From contig DASTAW010000015.1 of assembly GCA_035712365.1 (NCBI GenBank), positions 124,001 through 188,000 of the forward strand: a DNA stretch of 64,000 nucleotides. The letters run 5' to 3'. The notes beneath the pieces are model-generated. The model did not search any database. It was not told where the DNA came from and saw nothing but the letters and a program-made list of their open reading frames with translations. Shown one piece after another: positions 36,515 through 45,205 of the stretch (the first letter of the stretch is position 1; each line of letters begins with the position of its first letter). The stretch comes from Terriglobia bacterium (GTDB lineage Bacteria > Acidobacteriota > Terriglobia > UBA7540). A program made the translations under genes and the position numbers.

Positions 36515-37194
36515 GGCGCCACCCTCAGTCGTTTGGCCTGCGCGAGTTTCGCCTTTACAAGCTGACGCATGCGGGTTTGCTGCTCTTCGATGGGCTGGGT
36601 GGCGTCCACCATGGTCAGGTCGAATTCCGGAATCATCTTGTCGTACTCTGCAAGGATCTGCCCCTGGAACATCTCAAAGCTCTCCACTGGATCGGCGCTC
36701 AGTTCCATATCCATGCCAGCCTCGTAAAATTTGAATCCGCTGCGGCCGTTCAGCAACCGCTTCATGGCCACCTCCAGAGGTACGCGGAAATAAAAAGCCA
36801 GCGTTGGCTTTACGGCAAACGCATAGAGCTCTCGAACCCACCCAGGGTCCATCCCGCGCGCCACGTCCCGCGCAAAGGCCGTGTAGATGTAGCGGTCGCA
36901 AAGCACAACCGCGCCCGCCTTCAGCAGCGGGAGGATGTTGTGCTCCATGCGGTCCGCAAAGTCCGTGGCGTGAATCAGGCAGAAACTGGCGGGGCTTAGC
37001 ATCTTCTTCTTCTTGCCCCGGCGCGTGGTGTCACGCACCAGAGGCGAAGAGTTCCATTCACTGAACACCGTCCCATACCCTTCGGCCCGAAGCCACTGAT
37101 GGAGAAGGTTCAGTTGCGTTGATTTGCCGGAACCGTCGATGCCCTCGACGACAAACAACTTCCCCGGAAAGCGATGCTCACCGTAACGTTTCAT
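36511..37194 (-). CDS. tmk: dTMP kinase-like protein (intact P-loop)
   Basis: Nucleotide kinase of 227 aa. The P-loop VEGIDGSGKSTQLNLL has the catalytic Lys24, and DRYIYTAFARDVA gives the DRY motif. The usual REPGG motif of classical Tmk is not seen; in its place is EWNSSPLVRDTTRRGKKKKM, with a basic cluster. The family is thus a diverged dTMP kinase branch; phosphorylation of dTMP is inferred and another phosphate acceptor is possible. The gene is first of two, overlapping its paralogue by 4 bases (ATGA). An extended -10 promoter is at 37240-37268. Confidence 0.72.
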   Translation of the reverse strand: MKRYGEHRFPGKLFVVEGIDGSGKSTQLNLLHQWLRAEGYGTVFSEWNSSPLVRDTTRRGKKKKMLSPASFCLIHATDFADRMEHNILPLLKAGAVVLCDRYIYTAFARDVARGMDPGWVRELYAFAVKPTLAFYFRVPLEVAMKRLLNGRSGFKFYEAGMDMELSADPVESFEMFQGQILAEYDKMIPEFDLTMVDATQPIEEQQTRMRQLVKAKLAQAKRLRVAP

Positions 37195-37239
37195 GGGAAA
37201 AAGCCCACGCGGGTGTGGAAAACCGTCCTGAAGAACTTA

Positions 37240-37268
37240 ACTATAGCATATCAACCGCGTCCGTTGAA
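37240..37268 (-). promoter_or_regulatory. Promoter of the kinase pair
   Basis: Minus strand: TTCAAC (37263-37268), 17-base spacer ending TGC, TATAGT (37240-37245). The leader is about 38 bases. Confidence 0.45.
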
Positions 37269-37323
37269 GCGCGTGGCCTATGGACAGATGGGCTGCCTTG
37301 AAGCAGCCTGTAGGCTATGCTGA

Positions 37324-37348
37324 CCCCGGCACGGCAAACCTGCCGGGG
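37324..37348. terminator. 8-bp GC hairpin downstream of the TIG gene
   Basis: CCCCGGCA (37324-37331) and TGCCGGGG (37341-37348) with a 9-base loop. It lies 77 bases beyond the stop of the minus-strand TIG gene. There is no T-run on that side, so a terminator role is tentative; it may be one of the region's palindromic repeats. Confidence 0.35.
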
Positions 37349-37424
37349 ACGGTCTTTCTTTCGATGGGACCGGCACAGGGCGGTTACGAAGCAGCGGTAG
37401 CCCGCCTGGCATGCGGACAAAGGC

Positions 37425-38561
37425 TCACTTTAATGCGCTGCGCAGGGATTCGACGATGGAATTAGTATCGGCGGGAGCCAGTGACGAGGCTACAAAATTG
37501 TACCTCTTTCCTGAAGTCAGGATGATGTGGAAAGTCCCGGTGTTCAACCCAAAAAACACGTTTGGAGCAATCTCCTGTATATCAGCGGCCTTGGCTGTAA
37601 ATACCACTTTCCCGTCCTGCTCGTATTGCAGCTTCCCGCCTTTAATCCCCAGCTCGCCCTTGGCTTTGTCCGGACTTTGGAGAATGCTGGTGGCCTCGCC
37701 AAGATTGTAGACGCTGAATTGCTGCGCGGCCGCGTTCGATGAAGTTGAAGGTTTTTCCGCCGCGGTCCCCCCCGAACTGGCCGTGGTTCCTGAACTCGGC
37801 GCGGTTCCCGGACCTTGCGCGGTTCCGGAACTTGCCTGTGTTCCCGAATTCGTCGCACTGCTTCCGGCGACCTCAAAGCCCACCTCAACTTCGCTGCCGT
37901 CCGGATTGATAATAAACAGGCTGGTCTTGCCTGCGGGAGCATTGGGCGCGAGTTCGATCTGGGCCACCAGTTGCGTCGATTTCTTGAACTCGGTCGCCAT
38001 AACACGAATGCCGGGGTTGGCAAACGCGACCTTGGCGCCCTCCTTGAAGTTCTTGCCCGTCACTTTCACGCTTTGTGTGCTGCCAGCCGCCGCCCGTGAT
38101 GGATCAACTTTAGTCACCACCGGCCCGTTTGCGGAGGCGGTCTGGCTTTGCTGCGGAGCGCTTGTGGCAGGCGCAGCCGTTGTGATAGCGAAGCCGGTTT
38201 GGGCCGAGGCGCCCGAGGGGTTTGAAACGTAGAGGACCGTTGATTGCTGTTTCGCCATCTCGCCGATAGCAATGTCCACTTCCAACTCCGTCTCGCTGGT
38301 GCGGCGCGTTGCGAGCACATGGATGGCCGGGTCCGAAAACGAGACGTATGCTCCAGCCAGGAAGTTTTCACCCGCGATCTTCACGGTGGTCCGGCTGCCT
38401 GCCTGCGCGGCGGAGGGCTGGACGCTGGCAATCGCCGGGACCGCGTCCGCCGCGGCGGGAGCCAGTGGCCCGGCATGCGTCAGGCGAGGGCCGCCCACAG
38501 CAACCACGCTGATCAGCGCGAATGCGCCCGCAACAACCGCAATCCGAAATGGACCTGCCAT
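37425..38561 (-). CDS. Exported IPT/TIG-domain protein
   Basis: Secreted or membrane-tethered protein of 378 aa. Signal or anchor segment at residues 1-30 (RIAVVAGAFALISVVAVGG). Two IPT/TIG immunoglobulin-like domains follow: PAIASVQPSAAQAGSRTTVK with IAGENFLAGAYVSFSDPAI (about 43-120), and VTKVDPSRAAAGSTQSVKVT with GKNFKEGAKVAFANPGI (about 148-230). A Ser/Thr/Gly linker then leads to a C-terminal domain of about 100 residues (NLGEATSILQSPDKAKGELG...FHIILTSGKRYNFVASSL) with a PH-like feel. Probably a surface or periplasmic adhesion/scaffold protein. It lies 11 bases after the FG-GAP gene and is likely co-transcribed. Confidence 0.7.
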   Translation of the reverse strand: MAGPFRIAVVAGAFALISVVAVGGPRLTHAGPLAPAAADAVPAIASVQPSAAQAGSRTTVKIAGENFLAGAYVSFSDPAIHVLATRRTSETELEVDIAIGEMAKQQSTVLYVSNPSGASAQTGFAITTAAPATSAPQQSQTASANGPVVTKVDPSRAAAGSTQSVKVTGKNFKEGAKVAFANPGIRVMATEFKKSTQLVAQIELAPNAPAGKTSLFIINPDGSEVEVGFEVAGSSATNSGTQASSGTAQGPGTAPSSGTTASSGGTAAEKPSTSSNAAAQQFSVYNLGEATSILQSPDKAKGELGIKGGKLQYEQDGKVVFTAKAADIQEIAPNVFFGLNTGTFHIILTSGKRYNFVASSLAPADTNSIVESLRSALK

Positions 38562-38572
38562 TCAATCACCTG

Positions 38573-40357
38573 TCAGGCGCCCAGCTTCGACTTCTTAACG
38601 ATCCCTTGACCTTCGCGGATGGTCAGAATCTGGTTGACCTCAACGTCCGTGAACTTCTCGATTTTCTGGGTGGTGGGCCACTTCACTTCTATCAGATCGA
38701 TTTTGCCAGCTTTGCCCACGCCAAAGTGCAGCCGGAGATCGCTCTGCGACATCACGCTGGTTCCGCTGTGGACTTCATTCATCTGGCGGTGTTTCCCGGT
38801 TGTCACGTAAGCCCGGGCGCCGATTGCCGTGCGGTTGCACACGGTCCCGATCAGCTTGATCTTGATCCAGTTGTTCTTGTCCCCACCGTCGTTCCGAAGC
38901 AGCGACGGCGCATCATTCATGTTGTTGATCACGATGTCAATGTCGCCGTCGTTGTCGTAATCTCCAAAGGCGGCCCCGCGGCTGGAAAAGCGTTCGTTGA
39001 TTCCCGGCCCCATGTCCGCAGAGACGTTTTTGAACCGGCCATTCCCCAGGTTCCGATAGACAATCCGGGGCTCCTTGAACGTCTGGCTCAGGTGGTGCTG
39101 GTCCACCTCGGGATAGACGTGGCCATTCACCTGGACAATATCCGGCCAGCCGTCGTTGTCATAATCCACAAAGCCGCATCCCCACTTCACGTCCTGGGTG
39201 TCTCCGCCTACCCCGGCCATAAACGTGACGTCGGTGAACGTGCCATCGCCGTTGTTGCGGTAAAGGTCTGACGTGTCATCGGAGAAATTGGTTTTGAAGA
39301 TGTCGAACCAGCCGTCGCAATCGTAATCGGCAACGCCCACGCCCATCCCGGCCTGCTCCTGGCCGTCTTCGTTGTAGGCGCAGCCGGCCATCACGCCAAT
39401 ATCTTCAAACGTTCCGTCGTGTTTGTTTTGGAAAAATATGCTCGGCTCGGAATCGACAGCCACGTAGATGTCCGGCCAGCCGTCGTTGTCAAAATCATAC
39501 GCCACGGCTGTGATCGAATATCGCGGACCCGGCTTCAGGATTCCCGATTTCTCCGACACGTCCGTGAAGCTCCCGTCGCCGTTGTTGTGGAACAGAAGGT
39601 TTGACCCGCCCGGCAGCCCGCGCGGCCCGCACATCACGGGAAGGCCTTTCCACTGGCAGGAGCCGGACTTTCCCGGGACGGGCACCTTGTCGATGTCCAG
39701 CACAATGTAATTGCAGACAAACAGGTCCAGGTGGCCATCGCGGTCGTAATCGATCCACGTGCAGCCGGAGCCCCATCGCACGCCATCCTGATACAGGCCG
39801 GCCTTCCGGGTGACATCGGTAAACGTGCCGTCGCCGTTGTTGTGGAACAGAACGTTCTGTCCCCAGAAGGTCAGGAAGAGATCGTCCCAGCCGTCGTTGT
39901 CGTAGTCGCCGACGCAAACTCCCGTTTGCCAGCCGGTGCGCGCGAGACCGGAGTGTTCCGTCACGTCGGTGAAGGTTCCATCGCGGTTGTTTTTGTAAAG
40001 ATGAGTGGTGGGGGCCTGGCCGGCGGGCCACTTTGTGTCCAGCCGGCTGCCATTGGTCAGATAGATGTCAATCCAGCCGTCATTGTCGTAGTCAAAAAAG
40101 GCGATCCCGTTTCCCTTGGCTTCAATAATGTAGTTCTTGTGCTCGACCCCGCCCCACACGTTCACCGCGTTGAGGCCGGCCTCTTTCGCCACGTTAACGT
40201 AAGTCACCGGGATTGAGGTCTCGGGATTCGCAATTTGCGCCGCCTCGAGCACAGGAATCCCTCGCCACTTCCAGATGGGCGTGGTCACAACTTCCATCAG
40301 CGTGGAACCGAGCAGGGCTGCTCCCGAGCCCAGAATCTGGCGGCGAGAAAGTTTCAT
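38573..40357 (-). CDS. Exported FG-GAP/VCBS repeat protein with ASPIC/UnbV domain (CRTAC1-like)
   Basis: Secreted protein of 594 aa. The signal has a twin-arginine-like start (KLSRRQILGSGAALLG). The body is a beta-propeller of FG-GAP/VCBS repeats, each with a calcium-binding loop such as DYDNDGWIDIYLTN, DYDNDGWDDLFLTF, DYDRDGHLDLFVCN, DFDNDGWPDIYVAV, DYDCDGWFDIFKTN, DYDNDGWPDIVQVN and DYDNDGDIDIVINN, i.e. seven blades. The C-terminus is an ASPIC/UnbV domain (GARAYVTTGKHRQMNEVHSG; LRLHFGVGKAGKIDLIEVKWP). Members occur in large numbers in Acidobacteria; suggested roles are carbohydrate binding or cell contact. ATG at 40357 preferred over 40414 since the signal starts there. Confidence 0.85.
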   Translation of the reverse strand: MKLSRRQILGSGAALLGSTLMEVVTTPIWKWRGIPVLEAAQIANPETSIPVTYVNVAKEAGLNAVNVWGGVEHKNYIIEAKGNGIAFFDYDNDGWIDIYLTNGSRLDTKWPAGQAPTTHLYKNNRDGTFTDVTEHSGLARTGWQTGVCVGDYDNDGWDDLFLTFWGQNVLFHNNGDGTFTDVTRKAGLYQDGVRWGSGCTWIDYDRDGHLDLFVCNYIVLDIDKVPVPGKSGSCQWKGLPVMCGPRGLPGGSNLLFHNNGDGSFTDVSEKSGILKPGPRYSITAVAYDFDNDGWPDIYVAVDSEPSIFFQNKHDGTFEDIGVMAGCAYNEDGQEQAGMGVGVADYDCDGWFDIFKTNFSDDTSDLYRNNGDGTFTDVTFMAGVGGDTQDVKWGCGFVDYDNDGWPDIVQVNGHVYPEVDQHHLSQTFKEPRIVYRNLGNGRFKNVSADMGPGINERFSSRGAAFGDYDNDGDIDIVINNMNDAPSLLRNDGGDKNNWIKIKLIGTVCNRTAIGARAYVTTGKHRQMNEVHSGTSVMSQSDLRLHFGVGKAGKIDLIEVKWPTTQKIEKFTDVEVNQILTIREGQGIVKKSKLGA

Positions 40358-40793
40358 GCGGAAATTTGGATGCCGGCCCTCCGGCAAGCGATGCCTCGGC
40401 CAGGGAACTTCCACGGCGGCGTAATTGGCGCCCCGACATGGCGAAATAAATTCGCCGCTACGCAGCTTCCCAAGCTTCGCTCACCCGTCAGCCCGCAACA
40501 AAAACCCAATTATACTACAGCGCCCCGGATCCCACCGGGCGCTGGCGCAACGCAAACCTCGTAGCGGCGGCTTTACGCCGCCATCCGGGTCCCTGCATGG
40601 CGATCCCGCGACGGCGTGGCGAGAGGAGCTCGCCCACAACCGCCAGTGCAGAGATGGCGCGCCGCTACAGCAAGAGCCGCCGCTGGCTATTGCAAACTTG
40701 ATATCACAGATTTCATACCTCAGAACCCAACACCCAGAACCTCCGTTTCATCCTTGATCCTTCATCCTTCACACTTCATCCTTCAACGCTCGC
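40358..40793. other. Repeat-bearing intergenic region upstream of the FG-GAP gene
   Basis: 436 bases with a -10-like TATAAT on the minus strand (40509-40514), a GTAGCGGCG-ended element (40561-40668), and a TTCATCC-type array (40746-40787). No gene is supported. Confidence 0.55.
40561..40668. repeat. GTAGCGGCG-ended palindromic element, copy 2 (108 bp)
   Basis: Perfect 9-bp inverted ends GTAGCGGCG (40561-40569) and CGCCGCTAC (40660-40668). The left end is itself a hairpin, GGCGGC-TTTAC-GCCGCC. A further palindrome (AGCGCCC ... GGGCGCT) lies just before, at about 40518-40543. Confidence 0.7.
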
Positions 40794-42077
40794 CTACGCT
40801 GCCGGGTAGTAGGCTTTCCCGCCGCGGATGGTTACCACCGGCTCTATCTTCTGCCGGCCGGTCCGCGTTTTCCTGGCGGAATCGACGAAAACAAAATTCC
40901 CTTCCCGCAATTCCAGCACGCTGACGTCAGCCTCGGCGCCCGAACGCAGAGTGCCGATTTCAGCCCCAAAATTGAACACCCGGGTTGGGTTCACCGTGGC
41001 GCGTTCCACCACCTGGCGGAGGCTCAAGCCCAGCAGAAGGAATTTTGAAAGCGTAGTAACCATGTCAAACACCGGACCGTTGATGTTGGCGGAATAGAGG
41101 TCGGTCGAAATCGTGTCCGGCAGGAATTCCTGCTTCAGGCATTCCTCCATTACATCAAACGAAAAACTGCCCGCGCCGTGTCCCACGTCAAACAGCACGC
41201 CGCGCCGCCGGGCTTCAACCACCTCCGGCAACAGCTTTCCGCTGCTGTCCACAATGCCATTCGGATGTCCGTTGAAGGAGTGCGTCACCACGTCTCCCTT
41301 TTTCATCAGGGCCAGGAGTTTGGGCAGAGGCGAATACGATCCGCCAATGTGGATCATCAGGGGAAGATGGGCTTCGTCCGCAGCCTCGCGGGCGCGCTTC
41401 ATGCCCTCATAATCGTTCGGGCCGGTGTAGTCCCTGGAAAAACGGATCTTGAAACCCACCACAAGATCGCGGTTCTTGTTGGCAGCCTCGACGGCCAGTT
41501 TCGGAACGCAATATCTCAGGTCCTCCAGCTCGCCCATATTCGGCGTACCTCCCGCAACCAGGCCAATCGCAACCACGTGAAGCAGCGGCCGGATGCGCGT
41601 GGCGGCCCGCTCGATAATGAACTTGCGGAAGGCTGGAATGGTCAGCGATCCGGAAGTTCCCGCGTCCACCACCGTGGTGACGCCGCGGCGGAGGCAGGCT
41701 GGGTCAGGCTCAATCCCGTAGGGACCCACGTAAGGAAAAACGTGAGTATGGATGTCAATCAATCCCGGCGTCACAATTTTTCCGCCAGCTTCGATCACTT
41801 CCCGCGCCTGGCCCGAGGGAATGTTCGGTGCCACCTTTGCAATCTTCCCGCTCGCAATCGCCACGTCGCGCACGGCGTCGATGTCCTGAGAGGGATCAAT
41901 CACCCTGCCGCCGCGAACCAGCAGGTCGTAGCGTTTGCCAGCGGCGCCTTCCTGCATCCCGCTGGTGCTCATTGGCTTGCTTCCTGGATTGCGAGGTCCG
42001 CCGGCCAGCGCAAAAGAAGCGCCCATGCCGGCCAGCAGTTCACGCCGGGTAAATGAGTTGGAACTCTCGAAGGGCAT
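40794..42077 (-). CDS. Exported amidohydrolase/deacetylase-family metallohydrolase
   Basis: Zinc-dependent hydrolase of 427 aa with a TIM barrel. A Tat-like signal (TRRELLAGMGASFALAGG, residues 9-26) points to the periplasm. Motifs: GGRVIDPSQDIDAVRDVAI (about 56-74), VTPGLIDIHTHVFPYVG (HxH metal ligands), VTTVVDAGTSG, VGFKIRFSRDYTG with the lysine that is carboxylated in this superfamily, then MIHIGGSYSP, THSFNGHPNG and PDTISTDLY (final Asp). It is closest to COG3964 deacetylases/dihydroorotase-like enzymes acting on N-acyl amino acids or esters. GGGAGGA six bases before the ATG. It follows sdhB by 49 bases on the same strand. Confidence 0.82.
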   Translation of the reverse strand: MPFESSNSFTRRELLAGMGASFALAGGPRNPGSKPMSTSGMQEGAAGKRYDLLVRGGRVIDPSQDIDAVRDVAIASGKIAKVAPNIPSGQAREVIEAGGKIVTPGLIDIHTHVFPYVGPYGIEPDPACLRRGVTTVVDAGTSGSLTIPAFRKFIIERAATRIRPLLHVVAIGLVAGGTPNMGELEDLRYCVPKLAVEAANKNRDLVVGFKIRFSRDYTGPNDYEGMKRAREAADEAHLPLMIHIGGSYSPLPKLLALMKKGDVVTHSFNGHPNGIVDSSGKLLPEVVEARRRGVLFDVGHGAGSFSFDVMEECLKQEFLPDTISTDLYSANINGPVFDMVTTLSKFLLLGLSLRQVVERATVNPTRVFNFGAEIGTLRSGAEADVSVLELREGNFVFVDSARKTRTGRQKIEPVVTIRGGKAYYPAA

Positions 42078-42126
42078 CGAAATCCTCCCGGTGAAGTTTG
42101 TGAGACAGGAAAAAATCGAATCGCGC

Positions 42127-42825
42127 TCAAGCCTTACGGAACAGCAAGGCCTTCTTGACTTCCCCGATGGCGCGGGTCACGTTGATGCCGCGCGGGCAGG
42201 CCTCAACGCAGTTGAAAATCGTGCGGCAGCGCCACACGCCTTCCGCAGTGTTCAAGATGTCCAGCCGTTCTTCCTTGCCCTCGTCGCGGCTGTCAAAAAT
42301 AAAACGGTGCGCGTTGACGATGGCCGCCGGCCCCACGTAATCGGGGTTGGCCCAGAACGAAGGGCAGGAGGTTGTGCAGGCGGCGCACAGGATGCATTTG
42401 GTGGTGTCGTCAAATTTTTCGCGGTCTTCCGGTGATTGCAACCGTTCCCGGTCAGGCTCCGGCAAGTCTGTCATGAGGTACGGCTTCATGGCCTTGTACT
42501 TGTCAAAAAACACATCCATATCGACCAGGAGGTCCTTGATCACGCGAAAGCTGCGCATGGGCTCGACGGTAATCCTGCTGCCCAGGTTTTTCAGGAGTAA
42601 TTTGCAGGCCAGGGCGTTGCGGCCGTTGATCAGCATGGCATCGGACCCGCAAACGCCGTGCGCGCAGGAGCGCCGATAGGTGAGAGTGCCGTCGAGATAC
42701 CACTTCACGTGATTCAGGGCGTCGAGCAGGCGGTCGGTGGGGTCGGCCTCAATCTGGTACTCGCCCCACCACGGTTCCTTGTCCTTCTCCGGATTAAAGC
42801 GCCGGATTTTCAGCGTCACCTGCAT
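42127..42825 (-). CDS. sdhB: Succinate dehydrogenase iron-sulfur subunit
   Basis: Complex II subunit of 232 aa that passes electrons from the SdhA flavin to the membrane quinone. All three clusters are visible: [2Fe-2S] CAHGVCGSDAMLINGRNALAC (reading by parts: CAHGVCGSD at about residues 54-62 and a further Cys), [4Fe-4S] CILCAACTTSCPSFW, and [3Fe-4S]/[4Fe-4S] CRTIFNCVEACPRGIN. The length is normal. It is the last sdh gene of the minus-strand operon and lies 37 bases after the unknown gene that separates it from sdhA. Confidence 0.95.
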   Translation of the reverse strand: MQVTLKIRRFNPEKDKEPWWGEYQIEADPTDRLLDALNHVKWYLDGTLTYRRSCAHGVCGSDAMLINGRNALACKLLLKNLGSRITVEPMRSFRVIKDLLVDMDVFFDKYKAMKPYLMTDLPEPDRERLQSPEDREKFDDTTKCILCAACTTSCPSFWANPDYVGPAAIVNAHRFIFDSRDEGKEERLDILNTAEGVWRCRTIFNCVEACPRGINVTRAIGEVKKALLFRKA

Positions 42826-42862
42826 GGACTAATACTTCCTTTCCTTCGGCTGCAATAAGCTC

Positions 42863-43336
42863 TTACATCGCCTCCGGCTCTTCGAGAACCCACGGGACAG
42901 ACTCGGCAAAGAATTCAAGCTGCGCAACCGGCAAGTCCGCGAAAGGCTTCTCAAGTAAGGCGATTCTTGCCGTGAATCCCATAGCAAAGTTCTCATCGAC
43001 CCTTTCCGGATGGAAGAGCGGATCGCCTTCCGTCATCAGGTCCCCTCCACTCAGAATTTGGCCAACAAAGTGAAACCAGCCTCCATAGCTATGGACGCCG
43101 GCATTCATTCGAGCGTGATAAATTTCAGCCTCACGATCATATCGAATTCCCAGCTGCTCAAAAATCTCACGCGCCCGCGGCGGGTAAATATGATCCCGAA
43201 GCGCGGCAAAGTTCCGGCAGGGACTGCAAGAACACTTCTCAGGGCTTCCGATCGTAATTCCTGCGTAGGCTTCCCTGGTCGCCGCAGGATCACACTGAAC
43301 TTGCCAACGAGCGAAGTTGGTGATTTCCCAGTTCAT
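42863..43336 (-). CDS. Uncharacterised cysteine-motif protein inside the sdh operon
   Basis: Soluble protein of 157 aa without signal or membrane helix. I know the pattern from uncharacterised families but cannot assign a function. Features: EKCSCSPCRNFAALRD (Cys35, Cys37, Cys40; C-x-C-x2-C), a helical AREIFEQLGIRYDREAEIYH, and GVHSYGGWFHFVGQIL, then an acidic C-terminus. The cysteine motif may bind metal. It lies 18 bases after sdhA and 37 bases before sdhB, same strand, so it is co-transcribed with complex II. It looks less GC-rich than its neighbours (for example 43100-43170), which hints at later insertion. Roles as an Fe-S assembly or stability factor, or as an unrelated passenger, cannot be told apart. 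Confidence 0.7.
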   Translation of the reverse strand: MNWEITNFARWQVQCDPAATREAYAGITIGSPEKCSCSPCRNFAALRDHIYPPRAREIFEQLGIRYDREAEIYHARMNAGVHSYGGWFHFVGQILSGGDLMTEGDPLFHPERVDENFAMGFTARIALLEKPFADLPVAQLEFFAESVPWVLEEPEAM

Positions 43337-43354
43337 CGATCCTCGAACAAGACC

Positions 43355-45079
43355 TTAGTATTTTCTTTCCATGGGCTCGAACCGGGTGATCGTTACTGGC
43401 TTATACGCCAGATCGATTCCCTTCGGGCCAAGATAAGCCAGGGTGTGCTTCAGGAAATTTGCGTCGTCGCGCTTCGGGAAGTCTTCGCGGGAGTGCGCCC
43501 CGCGGCTCTCCTGCCGGGCCAGCGCCCCTTCCACCAGCACGTCCGCCAGATCGATCAATATTCCAAGTTCGAAAATTTCCAGAAGCTGTGTATTGTATTT
43601 CCTGCCCCGGTCCTCGATCTTGACGTTGGCGTAGCGGCTGCGAATTTCCTTCAGCTTTTCGCGCATGGCGGTCAAAGTTCCAGCGTCGCGGAAAACCGAA
43701 GCCTTCTCCATCATTTCGTTCTGGAGCGTATCCCGGATGTCGGCCCCGCGCTCCTGGCCCTGGCTCGAAAGCAGGCGGGAGAGCATTTCCCGCGAGCGTT
43801 CTTCCGGCTTCTCACGGAGCGGCGGCAGATCGTTCTCTGTGATAAACCGCGCGGCGTGGCGCCCGCTGCGCCGCCCAAACACCAGAATGTCCACCAGCGA
43901 ATTCGTGCCCAGCCGGTTGGCGCCGTGTACGGAGACGCAGGCCGTTTCACCCGCCGCATAAAGACCCGGCAGCGGAGTGTTCTTTTCGTCCACTACCACC
44001 CGGCCATCCAGGTCGGTGGGGATGCCGCCCATGGAATAATGCGCGGTCGGCTGCACGGGAACCAGTTCCTTTGCAGGCTCGATGCCGAGATAGGTCCGGA
44101 CGAAATCGGTGATGTCGGGCAGCTTCATGTCCAGCACTTCGCGTCCCAGGTGCGTCATGTCGAGGTGCAAATAATTCTTTCCGCCAATGCCCCGCCCTTC
44201 GCGCATTTCACGGTACATGGCGCGCGACACCATATCACGCGGGGCCAGGTCCAGCAGCGTGGGCGCGTAGCGCTCCATGAATCGCTCGCCGTCCTTGTTC
44301 CGCAGCACCGAACCTTCGCCGCGCGCGGCCTCGCTGAGCAGAATGCCCATCCTGTAGATGCCGGTCGGGTGGAACTGGAAAAATTCCATGTCCTCCAGCG
44401 GAATTCCGCGGCGCAGCGCCACTCCCATGCCGTCGCCTGTGAGCGCGTGGGCGTTGGAGGTTACGCTGAACATTCTTCCGCAGCCGCCGGTGGCAAACAC
44501 CACAGCCTTGGCGCGGAAGGTGTGCAGTTCGCCGGTGGCCAGGCACAGCGCCACCACGCCCGCGCACCGTCCCTGTTCGACCAGCAGGTCCAGCACGTGG
44601 TATTCGTCGTAGAAGTGCACCTGGTTCTTGAGGCACTGCTGATACATCGTCTGCAGAATCATGTGCCCGGTGCGGTCCGCCGCGTAGCACGACCGCCTGA
44701 CCGGCGCCTTGCCAAACTCGCGCGTGTGGCCGCCAAACGGCCGTTGCGCAATCTTGCCTTCCGGCGTGCGGCTGAAGGGCAGTCCCCAGTGTTCCAGGTC
44801 GTAAACCGTTTCGATGGCTTCGCGGCACAGGATTTCCACCGCGTCCTGGTCGGCCAGGTAATCGCCGCCTTTCACGGTGTCAAACATGTGCCATTCCCAG
44901 TGGTCTTCCTCGTGGTTCCCCAGCGCGGCCCCAATGCCGCCCTGCGCGGCGCCCGTGTGCGATCGGGTGGGATAGAGCTTGCTGATGACGGCCACGCGGC
45001 CGTGCGAAGAGAGCTGCAGCGCGGCCATCAGGCCGGCGCCGCCTGCTCCGATGATCAGCGCATCATAGCTATGGACCAT
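43355..45079 (-). CDS. sdhA: Succinate dehydrogenase flavoprotein subunit
   Basis: Complex II catalytic subunit of 574 aa, oxidising succinate to fumarate. FAD Rossmann motif IIGAGGAGLMAALQLSSHG (about residues 9-27), the covalent-flavin histidine in TRSHTGAAQGGIGAALGN, substrate residues in QFHPTGIY, HYSMGGIPTD and GANRLGTNSLVDILVFG. The C-terminal domain ends in LAYLGPKGIDLAYKPVTITR. The length is typical of bacterial SdhA. It stands between sdhD and the unknown gene; order C-D-A-x-B. Confidence 0.95.
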   Translation of the reverse strand: MVHSYDALIIGAGGAGLMAALQLSSHGRVAVISKLYPTRSHTGAAQGGIGAALGNHEEDHWEWHMFDTVKGGDYLADQDAVEILCREAIETVYDLEHWGLPFSRTPEGKIAQRPFGGHTREFGKAPVRRSCYAADRTGHMILQTMYQQCLKNQVHFYDEYHVLDLLVEQGRCAGVVALCLATGELHTFRAKAVVFATGGCGRMFSVTSNAHALTGDGMGVALRRGIPLEDMEFFQFHPTGIYRMGILLSEAARGEGSVLRNKDGERFMERYAPTLLDLAPRDMVSRAMYREMREGRGIGGKNYLHLDMTHLGREVLDMKLPDITDFVRTYLGIEPAKELVPVQPTAHYSMGGIPTDLDGRVVVDEKNTPLPGLYAAGETACVSVHGANRLGTNSLVDILVFGRRSGRHAARFITENDLPPLREKPEERSREMLSRLLSSQGQERGADIRDTLQNEMMEKASVFRDAGTLTAMREKLKEIRSRYANVKIEDRGRKYNTQLLEIFELGILIDLADVLVEGALARQESRGAHSREDFPKRDDANFLKHTLAYLGPKGIDLAYKPVTITRFEPMERKY

Positions 45080-45205
45080 CCGTAATCCTCAGATCTCTGC
45101 TCTCCGCCTCTGAGTATTAGTCCTATCATGTCATTCCGATCCCGCAAAGCGGGAGAGGAATCTGCTTTTGCCTTTTCATGACTTGCAGACTTGCCGTGGG
45201 GCCTC

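Noticed and set aside
43010-45085. Plus-strand open frame of 691 codons across the sdhA region
   Set aside because: Antisense of the well-supported sdhA gene; the predicted protein is His/Arg/Gln-rich without any domain.
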